NCBI GenBank assembly: GCA_964477035.1
Contig: CAYZCW010000001.1
Span: forward strand, 434,001 to 498,000
Reading direction: 5' to 3'
Length of the DNA: 64,000 bases
Origin: SLSG01 sp964477035
GTDB taxonomy: Bacteria > Bacteroidota > Bacteroidia > Bacteroidales > UBA7960
Shown here: positions 40,565 to 48,366 of the stretch, one piece after another
Layout: every line of letters begins with the position of its first letter
Position numbering within the stretch: position 1 is the stretch's first letter
Notes under the pieces: generated by a model
What the model was told of the DNA's origin: nothing
What the model saw: the letters and a program-made list of their open reading frames with translations, nothing else
Database searches by the model: none
Program-made: the position numbers and the translations under genes

Positions 40565-41839
40565 ATGAACCCGACGACAACCCGGTTTGTATTTGAATGC
40601 ACCGATTGCGGACAATCCTACCACCCGGAGGAGGTCCTTTACCTGTGCCCTGTCTGCAGCCGTGACAATACAGCCGGACAGCCTCCCCGTGGCGTGTTGA
40701 AGACCCTGTATGATTACCACGCCATCCGGCTTAAAATCAGGAATCCGGACAGGGCCCTGAAGCACCTGAAGGCGAATTCTTTCTCTCCCCTGCTTCCTCT
40801 GAGGGATTCGCGCTCCTGGCCCCCCCTGAGGGTGGGGGACACCCCTTTGTACCGGACGTCCCGGCTGGACGGCAACAAGCTGCCCTTTGAGCTGTTCCTG
40901 AAAGATGACAGCCAGAACCCTACTTTTTCCTTCAAGGACAGGGCCTCTGCCCTGGTGTCTGCCCATGCCAAAGAGCGGGGCCTGGCGGTGATCGTGGCCG
41001 CTTCCACCGGGAATGCGGGATCTTCCATCGCCGGCATCTGTGCCGCCCAGGGCCAGCAGGCCGTGGTCCTGGTGCCCGAGAAGGCGCCCCTGGGCAAGCT
41101 GACCCAGATCGGGTTTTACGGAGCCTGCCTGGTGCCGGTCCGGGGAACCTACGACGAGGCCTTCGAGCTCAGCATCGAGGCCAGCAATGCGTTCGGATGG
41201 TACAACCGGAATACAGCGTATAACCCCCTGACCATCGAAGGGAAAAAGACGGTCTCCCTGGAGCTGGCCCTTCAGCTTCCAGGGCAGGTGCCCGACAGGA
41301 TTTTTGTGCCTGCCGGCGACGGTGTCATCCTCTCGGGGGTGTACAAAGGATTCGAAGACTTGTTGCAGCTGGGGATCATTGACAAGATGCCCGTGGTGGT
41401 CGCCGTGCAATCCGACGGAAGTGACAACCTCATCAGGAACCTGGACTCAGAGGTCTTCCGAATCAGGGCAAGCAAGACCCTGGCGGATTCCATCTCGGTG
41501 GATGTGCCCAGAAATTTCCTGATGGCCAGGCAATTCATGCACCGTTACGGGGGAGAGGGACTGGTGGTGACCGACCAGGACATCCTGGATGCCTCTTCCC
41601 GGCTGTCCCGGAATACCGGACTGTTTACCGAACCGGCTTCGGCCGCCGCCTTTGCGGGTTTTTTGTCCTACTACCGCCGGGAACGGCTGGAAGAGGGTTC
41701 GGTCAACGTCGTCCTGCTGACCGGAAGCGGGCTGAAAGACCTTCAGGCGGTTCAGCAGGGGTTGCAGGTGCCTGCGGCCATCGAGCCCGGCCTGGACGGA
41801 CTGAAAAGGATATGGGAAAGGCACCCCCGCCGCGAATAA
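40565..41839 (+). CDS. Threonine-synthase-like PLP enzyme with zinc ribbon
   Basis: 424 residues. A zinc ribbon at the start uses Cys12, 15, 28 and 31, a feature of many ThrC-type sequences. Lys124 in PTFSFKDRASALV is the PLP Lys; STGNAGSSIAG binds phosphate, and EPASAAAFAG and LLTGSGLKD are typical of the threonine synthase/dehydratase family. Head of an operon with xdhD and ssnA, so it more likely handles an amino acid from purine breakdown than makes threonine; both are possible. Confidence 0.78.
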   Translation: MNPTTTRFVFECTDCGQSYHPEEVLYLCPVCSRDNTAGQPPRGVLKTLYDYHAIRLKIRNPDRALKHLKANSFSPLLPLRDSRSWPPLRVGDTPLYRTSRLDGNKLPFELFLKDDSQNPTFSFKDRASALVSAHAKERGLAVIVAASTGNAGSSIAGICAAQGQQAVVLVPEKAPLGKLTQIGFYGACLVPVRGTYDEAFELSIEASNAFGWYNRNTAYNPLTIEGKKTVSLELALQLPGQVPDRIFVPAGDGVILSGVYKGFEDLLQLGIIDKMPVVVAVQSDGSDNLIRNLDSEVFRIRASKTLADSISVDVPRNFLMARQFMHRYGGEGLVVTDQDILDASSRLSRNTGLFTEPASAAAFAGFLSYYRRERLEEGSVNVVLLTGSGLKDLQAVQQGLQVPAAIEPGLDGLKRIWERHPRRE

Positions 41840-41853
41840 AACAACCCAAAGCC

Positions 41854-44487
41854 ATGCCTGATCAACAGATCGAATTTACACTCAATGGGGAAAGCCTTCA
41901 ATGGAAGGGAGCGCAAGACCAAACCCTCCTTGATTTTCTGAGGCTGGAGCGGTGCATCACATCGCCCAAGGACGGTTGCTCCGGGGAGGGAAGCTGCGGT
42001 GCCTGTACGGTGGAAATCGATGGGCGCCCCGGGCTGGCCTGCAGGACACCCATGAACAGCCTGCAGGGGAAAGCGGTCATCACCATGGAAGGACTCCCGC
42101 CCGGATTCAGGGACCTGATCGGACGCCTGTTTGCGGAAAAAGGGGCCGTTCAGTGTGGTTTTTGCTCCCCCGGCTTCATCATGAGGACCAGGAACCTGTT
42201 TATGGGCCCTTCCCGGCCTTCCCGTCAGGAAATCATACGCGCCATCAGGCCCAATCTTTGCCGTTGCACCGGCTATGTCAAGATCGTGGACGCCATTGAA
42301 GCCGCCCTGGAGGCCGGTGCTGTGGCACAGACAGGTCCGGACGCATCCGGGTCCGGGAGCCCCGTGGCCGTCGCCGGGGCGGGTATCGGCCAGCCTTATC
42401 CCAAATACCAGGCAGTGGAAACCGCCCTGGGCATCCGTCCCTTCGTGGATGACATGCGGGTGGAGGGCATGCTTTACGGGGCCCTGCGTTTCAGCGACCA
42501 TCCCAGGGCCCGGGTGAAGGGCATCGACCGCCGCCGGGCGGAAGCCCTGCCTGGAGTCATCCGGGTGGTGGTGGCGGAAGACATCCCGGGGAAACAGGTG
42601 AACGGACTGATATTCGAGGACTGGCCGCTCATGATCGGTGCCGGGCAGGTTACAAACTGTGTGGGGGATGTGATCGCCGGGGTGGTGGCCGTGGATGAAC
42701 GTACGGCCAGGAAAGCTGCGGCAATGATCGATATTGCTTACGAAGTGATGGAACCCGTGACCGACCTGCATGCCGCAGCCGGAGCAGAAAGTGCCCGGGT
42801 GCACGGGGGAAGGTCCAATGTCCTGGAAAACTGCAGTATCCGCTTCGGGGAGGTGGACCGTGCTTTTCAGGAGGCGGCCCATGTGGCGGCTGGTATATTT
42901 GAAACACAGCGCATCGAACATGCCTTCCTGGAAACGGAGGCAGCCCTTGCCTTGCCGCAGGGCCAGGGTGTCAAACTTTACAGCCAGGGACAAGGGGTTT
43001 ATGTCGACCGGCGTCTGGTGGCGGCCATCCTGGCACTTCCCGAGGAGCAGGTGCAGGTGGTCCAGGTCGCCAACGGGGGAGGCTTCGGCGGCAAGGAGGA
43101 CCTCAGCGTGCAGGGGCATGCCTGCCTCTTTGCCTGGCTGCTCAAGCGCCCGGTCAAGGTAAAGCTCAACCGTGAAGAGTCCATACGCATGCATCCCAAG
43201 AGGCATCCGGTCTGGATGGACATGAGCCTGGCCGTGGATGAAAAGGGCCGGTTCACTGCCCTGCGGCTGAAGGCCCTTGGTGACACGGGCGCCTATGCCA
43301 GCGTGGGCACCAAGGTGATGGAGCGCGTGGTGGGCCATGCTACGGGTGGGTATAGCGTTCCGGCTGTCGACATACAGGCCCTCACCGTGTATACCAACAA
43401 TATTCCCAGCGGGGCCATGCGGGGTTTCGGGGTGCCGCAGGTGGTCTTTGCCCTGGAAAGCTGTATCGACGAGGTTTGCCGTAAAGGGGGGTTCGATCGC
43501 TGGCAGATACGCTTCGACAATGCCCTGGAGGATGGATCCACCACCGCCACGGGGCAGGTGTTGCGGGGCGTGGGACTGAAACAGACACTCCTGGCGGTAA
43601 AGGATGCTTTTTACGCGGCTCCCTATGCGGGCATCGCCTGCGGGTTGAAAAATACCGGGGTGGGCAACGGGATGACCGACGACAGCGAAGTCATCATCCA
43701 GGTGGCAGCGGCCGACCGGGTGGTCATCCATCACGGTTGGACAGAGATGGGCCAGGGGGTCCATACCATGGCCATTCAGACGCTGCACCAGGAAACCGGC
43801 ATCCCGCCCGCCTGCATGCAGGTGGTGGTCGACACGGCGGCCGGCATCCCCACCGGCATGACCACCTCCTCCCGGGCCACCGCCCTGGTGGGCAATGCCA
43901 TCATCGATGCGGCCGTCCGCCTGCGTGCAGACCTGGAAGCTGCGGGACGGAATACCCTGCAGGCCGGGGAGGCACCGGCCCTGGCCGCTCTGGTGGGCCG
44001 TCGTTACAAGGGAAAGTATGTCTGCGACTGGACCACCAGGCCCGGGGCTGAAACAAGCGATCCCCGGGTTCATTTCGCCTATGGCTACGCCACCCAGGTG
44101 GTCGCCCTCGACCAGGAGGGCCGCATTTCCCGGGTCATCGCCGCCCATGATGCCGGCAGGATCATGAACCGCATGTTGTTCGAAGGACAGATCGAAGGGG
44201 CTGTGCATATGGGCCTGGGATACGCGCTGTCGGAAGACCTGCCCCTCGAGGGAGGACATCCGGTGCATAAGCGCCTGAAGGACCTGGGCATCCTGCGTTC
44301 GACCGATATGCCGCCGGTGGAGGTGATCGGTGTCGAGGAGAAAGACCCGGTCGGGCCTTATGGGGCCAAGGGCATCGGGGAGATCGGCATGGTCCCCACC
44401 GCGGCCGCGGTAGCCAACGCCCTCTGCGCATACGACGGCATACGCCGCACCCGCCTCCCCCTCGGAAATACAACCAACAACCAATAA
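41854..44487 (+). CDS. xdhD: XdhD, molybdenum hydroxylase with fused 2Fe-2S domain
   Basis: 877 residues; start ATG 41854. N-terminal [2Fe-2S] ligands are Cys42, 48, 51, 63 and Cys101, 104, 136, 138. After a linker the hammerhead and molybdopterin domains contain GGGFGGKEDLSVQG, GAMRGFGVPQ and TEMGQGVHTMAI. The late motif GPYGAKGIGEIGM contains the candidate active-site Glu. No FAD domain is present, unlike XdhA. E. coli XdhD (956 residues) has this domain order and belongs to the urate cluster. Its stop codon is inside the heptamer repeat at the ssnA junction. Confidence 0.92.
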   Translation: MPDQQIEFTLNGESLQWKGAQDQTLLDFLRLERCITSPKDGCSGEGSCGACTVEIDGRPGLACRTPMNSLQGKAVITMEGLPPGFRDLIGRLFAEKGAVQCGFCSPGFIMRTRNLFMGPSRPSRQEIIRAIRPNLCRCTGYVKIVDAIEAALEAGAVAQTGPDASGSGSPVAVAGAGIGQPYPKYQAVETALGIRPFVDDMRVEGMLYGALRFSDHPRARVKGIDRRRAEALPGVIRVVVAEDIPGKQVNGLIFEDWPLMIGAGQVTNCVGDVIAGVVAVDERTARKAAAMIDIAYEVMEPVTDLHAAAGAESARVHGGRSNVLENCSIRFGEVDRAFQEAAHVAAGIFETQRIEHAFLETEAALALPQGQGVKLYSQGQGVYVDRRLVAAILALPEEQVQVVQVANGGGFGGKEDLSVQGHACLFAWLLKRPVKVKLNREESIRMHPKRHPVWMDMSLAVDEKGRFTALRLKALGDTGAYASVGTKVMERVVGHATGGYSVPAVDIQALTVYTNNIPSGAMRGFGVPQVVFALESCIDEVCRKGGFDRWQIRFDNALEDGSTTATGQVLRGVGLKQTLLAVKDAFYAAPYAGIACGLKNTGVGNGMTDDSEVIIQVAAADRVVIHHGWTEMGQGVHTMAIQTLHQETGIPPACMQVVVDTAAGIPTGMTTSSRATALVGNAIIDAAVRLRADLEAAGRNTLQAGEAPALAALVGRRYKGKYVCDWTTRPGAETSDPRVHFAYGYATQVVALDQEGRISRVIAAHDAGRIMNRMLFEGQIEGAVHMGLGYALSEDLPLEGGHPVHKRLKDLGILRSTDMPPVEVIGVEEKDPVGPYGAKGIGEIGMVPTAAAVANALCAYDGIRRTRLPLGNTTNNQ

Positions 44488-44512
44488 CCAACAACCAAAG
44501 ACCAACAACCAA
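44471..44512 (+). repeat. Six-copy heptamer tandem repeat at the xdhD-ssnA junction
   Basis: Six consecutive 7-mers, CAACCAA, CAACCAA, TAACCAA, CAACCAA, AGACCAA, CAACCAA. The third copy carries the xdhD stop TAA (44485-44487) and the sixth ends 5 bp before the ssnA ATG. The first two encode the Asn/Thr-rich xdhD C-terminus. Confidence 0.9.
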
Positions 44513-44517
44513 CCCCC

Positions 44518-45798
44518 ATGTCCGTCCTCCTGAAGAATGCGACCTATGTTGACTGGCAGTCCCTGGATTTTTCACAGCTTGATGTGTTTGTCCGGGAAGA
44601 TGCCGAAGACCCCATCCGGTTGATCCCCCCGGGTACTTCGGGAGAGCTGCCTCCGGCCGATACGGTGATCGACTGCCGCAGCAGGATTGTGACCCGTGCC
44701 TTTGCCGTGGGGCACCACCATGTGTATTCCGCCCTGGCCCGGGGCATGCCCGCCCCGGCAAAAAAACCGGCCAATTTTCCCGAGATACTTCAATATGTCT
44801 GGTGGTCGCTCGACAAATGCCTGGATGAGGAATCCATCTATTACAGCGCCATGGTCACCGCCATGGCTGCCGCCAGGGCGGGTTCGACCTTCGTGATCGA
44901 CCATCATGCCTCCCCGAACTGGATCAGGGGCTCCCTGGATATGATTGCCGGGGCCTTCAGACAGGTCGGTCTGGGACATTTGCTGTGCTACGAGGTCACG
45001 GACAGGGACGGGAGCGGGAGAGCCCGGGAGGGCCTGGCGGAGACCGAACGCTACCTGACCCATAACCCCGGCCTGGTGGGGCTGCATGCCTCCTTCACCG
45101 TGGGCCCGGAAACGCTGGAGCGGGCTGTGGCCCTGATGAAGCAATTTGCTACCGGGCTCCATGTGCATGTGGCGGAAGACGTGCATGATCAGGACCATTG
45201 CCTGCGCACCTATGGGATGCGGGTGGTGGAGCGGCTGCAACGGGCCGGCGCCCTCGACTCCCCGGCCACCATCCTGGTGCACGCCCTGCATCTCAACGAC
45301 CGGGAACGGGAGGTTGTCGGGCAGGCACCCTGTTGGGTGGCCCAGAACATGGAAAGCAACCTGAAGAACAAGGTGGGTTATTTCAACGGGCAAGGCCTGG
45401 GCAGGCGCATCATGCTCGGCACGGACGGCATGCACAGCGATATGCTGCAGAGCCTCAGGACGGCATTTTTCGTCGGACAGGGCTTTGAGGCGATCGATCC
45501 TTCCGTGGCCTATGGGCGGCTGCGCAATGTCCACCGATACCTCGACCTGAACGGGTTTGAAGGGACCGGCCGGGGCGACCTGGTGGTTCTGGATTATGAC
45601 CATCCGACGGAAATCCACAAGGACAACTTTCTGGGGCACCTGCTTTTTGGGATCAACAGCAGCCATGTGCGTGACGTGATCGCTTCCGGCCGCTGCATCG
45701 TGCGGGACAGGCAGCTGCAGACGGTGGACCAGGAGGAAGTGCTTCGCAAAGCCCGTGAGGCTGCCAGCCGGCTGTGGCAGCGGATGCAAAGGATCTGA
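44518..45798 (+). CDS. ssnA: SsnA-type aminohydrolase (amidohydrolase superfamily)
   Basis: 426 residues. Metal ligands are visible as the His66-His68 group (AVGHHHVYSALARGMP), a His in GLHVHVAEDVHDQD, a His in ILVHALHLNDRE and an Asp in MLGTDGMHSDM. This is the amidohydrolase arrangement seen in chlorohydrolase/guanine deaminase relatives. The usual N-terminal PGxxxxHxH is replaced by RAFAVGHHH. SsnA is one of the conserved genes of the urate/purine cluster; its substrate is presumably a purine-derived amino/imino intermediate. Third gene of the operon with xdhD. Confidence 0.9.
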   Translation: MSVLLKNATYVDWQSLDFSQLDVFVREDAEDPIRLIPPGTSGELPPADTVIDCRSRIVTRAFAVGHHHVYSALARGMPAPAKKPANFPEILQYVWWSLDKCLDEESIYYSAMVTAMAAARAGSTFVIDHHASPNWIRGSLDMIAGAFRQVGLGHLLCYEVTDRDGSGRAREGLAETERYLTHNPGLVGLHASFTVGPETLERAVALMKQFATGLHVHVAEDVHDQDHCLRTYGMRVVERLQRAGALDSPATILVHALHLNDREREVVGQAPCWVAQNMESNLKNKVGYFNGQGLGRRIMLGTDGMHSDMLQSLRTAFFVGQGFEAIDPSVAYGRLRNVHRYLDLNGFEGTGRGDLVVLDYDHPTEIHKDNFLGHLLFGINSSHVRDVIASGRCIVRDRQLQTVDQEEVLRKAREAASRLWQRMQRI

Positions 45799-45926
45799 GC
45801 CCGGGAGTCCAAAGGGAATGCCTGACCGGGTTGCCGCCCACGGTCCATTGTCGATTTTCCCGTAAATTATTCAGGCGGCTTTTGGCTTTTTTCTGTAGCT
45901 TAGCAGGATAAAAACGCAGATTCAAC

Positions 45927-47531
45927 GTGGATAAGATACGATCCCATCTCCGGCACGACCAGGAGTATCATGAGAACCGGAAGCTCAACCTGAAGGCCCT
46001 GCAGGATCACCGCGACATCATGGAGGGGGTGATGATGGGCGGCCCGTCCCAGGCTGTGGAAAAGCACCGGCTGCGCAACAAACTCCTGGCAAGGGAACGG
46101 ATCGACCTGCTGCTCGACCCCAACACGCCTTTTCTTGAACTGTCTCCCCTGGCTGCCATCGGACAGTATGGCGATGGTTTTCCTTCGGCCGGCATCATCA
46201 CCGGGGTGGGCCTGATACACGGTCAAGAAGTGATGGTGATCGCCAACGATGCCACCGTAAAAGGGGGCACATACGTCAGGGAAACCATCCGCAAGCACAT
46301 CCGTGCCCAGGAGATCGCCATGCAGAACAAGCTTCCCTGCGTTTACATGGTGGATTCCGGCGGGGTGTTCCTGCCGCAGCAGGCAGAAGTGTTTCCCGAC
46401 AGGGACGACTTTGGCCGGATCTTTTTCAACCAGGCGCGCCTGTCGGCGGATGGCATCCCGCAGATATCCATCGTCATGGGCAGCTGCACGGCCGGGGGGG
46501 CCTATATCCCCGCCATGAGCGACGAGACCATCATCGTCAGGAACCAGGGAACCATATTCATCGGGGGGCCACCCCTGGTCAAGGCGGCCACGGGAGAGGA
46601 GGTCACCCCGGAAGAATTGGGCGGGGCGGAGGTCCACACAACCCGGTCGGGCGTGGCCGACCATTTTGCCGAAAACGACCAGCATGCCATCGCCATCTGC
46701 CGCAACCTGTTTGAAACCTTGCAGCCGGGAGAGAAGCAAGTGCTGAATAGGGCGCTGGCCGAGGAGCCTGCCTATGACCCGGAGGAGCTGCCGGGAATCC
46801 TGCAGGCCAACCCCAAAAGGCAGACCGATCCGTACGAATTGATTGCCAGGGTCGTGGACGGCAGCAGGTTTCAGGAGTTCAAGGCCCGCTATGCCACGAC
46901 CCTGGTCACCGGCTTTGCGCGTGTGATGGGATTTCCGGTCGGGATCATTGCCAACAACGGGGTGCTGTTCGCAGAGTCCTCCCTCAAGGGCACCCACTTC
47001 ATCGAGTTGTGCAGTTTCCGGAGAATCCCCCTGGTGTTTCTTCAGAACATCACAGGGTTCATGGTCGGGAAAACCTATGAGAATGCAGGCATCGCCCGGG
47101 ACGGGTCCAAACTCGTCCATGCCGTGGCCAACGCGAACGTGCCCAAGATCACCATCATCACCGGCGGGTCATACGGGGCAGGGAACTACGCCATGGCAGG
47201 AAGGGCCTTTGACCCCAATTTCCTGTTCATGTACCCCACTTCGCGAATTTCCGTGATGGGTGGTTTGCAGGCCGCCAACGTCCTGGCCCAGGTTAAGATC
47301 GACCAACTAAAGGCGCAGGGCCGTGAAGCCGATCCCGCGGAGATCGAAAAGATGAAAGAAGAGATCATGTCGAAATACGAGGAGGAGGGATCCGCTTACT
47401 ACAGCACCTCCCGTCTGTGGGACGACGGCATCATCGAGCCGTCCCAGACCCGGCACGTGATTGCCATGGCCGTTTCCATTTCGCTCAACCGCCGGTTTGA
47501 AGAGCCGCGCAGCGGGGTGTACCGCATGTAG
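45927..47531 (+). CDS. mccB: 3-methylcrotonyl-CoA carboxylase, carboxyltransferase (beta) subunit
   Basis: 534 residues, GTG start, full length for MccB. The crotonase-fold halves are clear: VYMVDSGGVFLPQQAEVFPDRDDFGRIFFNQA distinguishes methylcrotonyl-CoA carboxylase from propionyl-CoA carboxylase, and GGSYGAGNYAM is the C-terminal oxyanion region. It transfers carboxyl from biotin to 3-methylcrotonyl-CoA in leucine breakdown. The neighbours mccA and a methylglutaconyl-CoA hydratase support this. Confidence 0.9.
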   Translation: MDKIRSHLRHDQEYHENRKLNLKALQDHRDIMEGVMMGGPSQAVEKHRLRNKLLARERIDLLLDPNTPFLELSPLAAIGQYGDGFPSAGIITGVGLIHGQEVMVIANDATVKGGTYVRETIRKHIRAQEIAMQNKLPCVYMVDSGGVFLPQQAEVFPDRDDFGRIFFNQARLSADGIPQISIVMGSCTAGGAYIPAMSDETIIVRNQGTIFIGGPPLVKAATGEEVTPEELGGAEVHTTRSGVADHFAENDQHAIAICRNLFETLQPGEKQVLNRALAEEPAYDPEELPGILQANPKRQTDPYELIARVVDGSRFQEFKARYATTLVTGFARVMGFPVGIIANNGVLFAESSLKGTHFIELCSFRRIPLVFLQNITGFMVGKTYENAGIARDGSKLVHAVANANVPKITIITGGSYGAGNYAMAGRAFDPNFLFMYPTSRISVMGGLQAANVLAQVKIDQLKAQGREADPAEIEKMKEEIMSKYEEEGSAYYSTSRLWDDGIIEPSQTRHVIAMAVSISLNRRFEEPRSGVYRM

Positions 47532-47561
47532 GGGCCCGGACACGAACATGGGTGAATTAAA

Positions 47562-48356
47562 ATGATTGACTATCAAACCATACGCCTGGACTACCGCGGC
47601 CACCTGGCTGTTCTCTGGCTTGCCCGTGAAAAAAGCCGCAACGCCATTGATGGGCAGATGGCCCGGGAGCTGGTGCGCTGCCTGGACGGACTGGCCGCGG
47701 ACAAGCATATCCGGGTGGTGTTGCTGCGTGGGCAGGGGAAGGTGTTTTGTGCGGGAGGAGACCTGAACTGGATGCGGATGCCGGAGGATCCGCAAACGGG
47801 GAAGCAGCCTGCGGCCTGCCTCTCGGAATTGTTCCACAAGGTGTACGCTTTCCCCAAGCCGCTGGTGTGCTATGTGCACGGGCATGCCATGGGAGGGGCC
47901 CTGGGACTGTTGGCAGGGTCGGATTTTGTGGTGGCCGAAGCCTCTGCCGTTTTTTCTTTTTCGGAGGTGAAGCTGGGGCTAGCCCCGGCGACGATCTCTC
48001 CTTTTGTGGTCCGGCGCATCGGCGAGTTTGCCGCCCGCCGGTTGATGCTCGCGGGGAACCGCATCGGAGCGGAGGAGGCCATGCGCCATGGCCTGGCCGA
48101 CCGGGTGGCCGGACAGCCGGGAGAAGACCATGAAACCGTGCTGGAGGAGCTTGTCCGGGGCCTGGCCGGCAACGCGCCCCGGGCCATGATGGCCTGCAAG
48201 GAGCTGATTAAAAAGGTGGCCGCTGAGCCCTTGTCGGAGGCCTTGTTCCACTATACGGCCGACCTTCTTGACACCCTCAGCAGGGGACCGGAAGCAAAGG
48301 AAGGCATGGAGGCCTTTCTGCAGAAACGAAGCCCCCGGTGGTCCGAACTGAGTTAA
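47562..48356 (+). CDS. Enoyl-CoA hydratase, probably methylglutaconyl-CoA hydratase
   Basis: 264-residue crotonase-fold protein: FCAGGDLNWMRMPEDP and MGGALGLLAGSDFVVAEASAVFSFSEVKLGLAPATISPFV carry the substrate-binding and catalytic loop, as in LiuC-type hydratases. Placed between the two carboxylase genes, it is expected to hydrate methylglutaconyl-CoA to HMG-CoA. The gaps to its neighbours are 30 and 10 bp, so it is part of one operon. Confidence 0.85.
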   Translation: MIDYQTIRLDYRGHLAVLWLAREKSRNAIDGQMARELVRCLDGLAADKHIRVVLLRGQGKVFCAGGDLNWMRMPEDPQTGKQPAACLSELFHKVYAFPKPLVCYVHGHAMGGALGLLAGSDFVVAEASAVFSFSEVKLGLAPATISPFVVRRIGEFAARRLMLAGNRIGAEEAMRHGLADRVAGQPGEDHETVLEELVRGLAGNAPRAMMACKELIKKVAAEPLSEALFHYTADLLDTLSRGPEAKEGMEAFLQKRSPRWSELS

Positions 48357-48366
48357 AGAACCGATT

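Noticed and set aside
41752..44508. A 918-codon open frame antisense to xdhD
   Set aside because: It is the mirror of a well-supported molybdenum hydroxylase gene; high GC content opens antisense frames, and its translation is His/Gly/Pro-rich with no domain.
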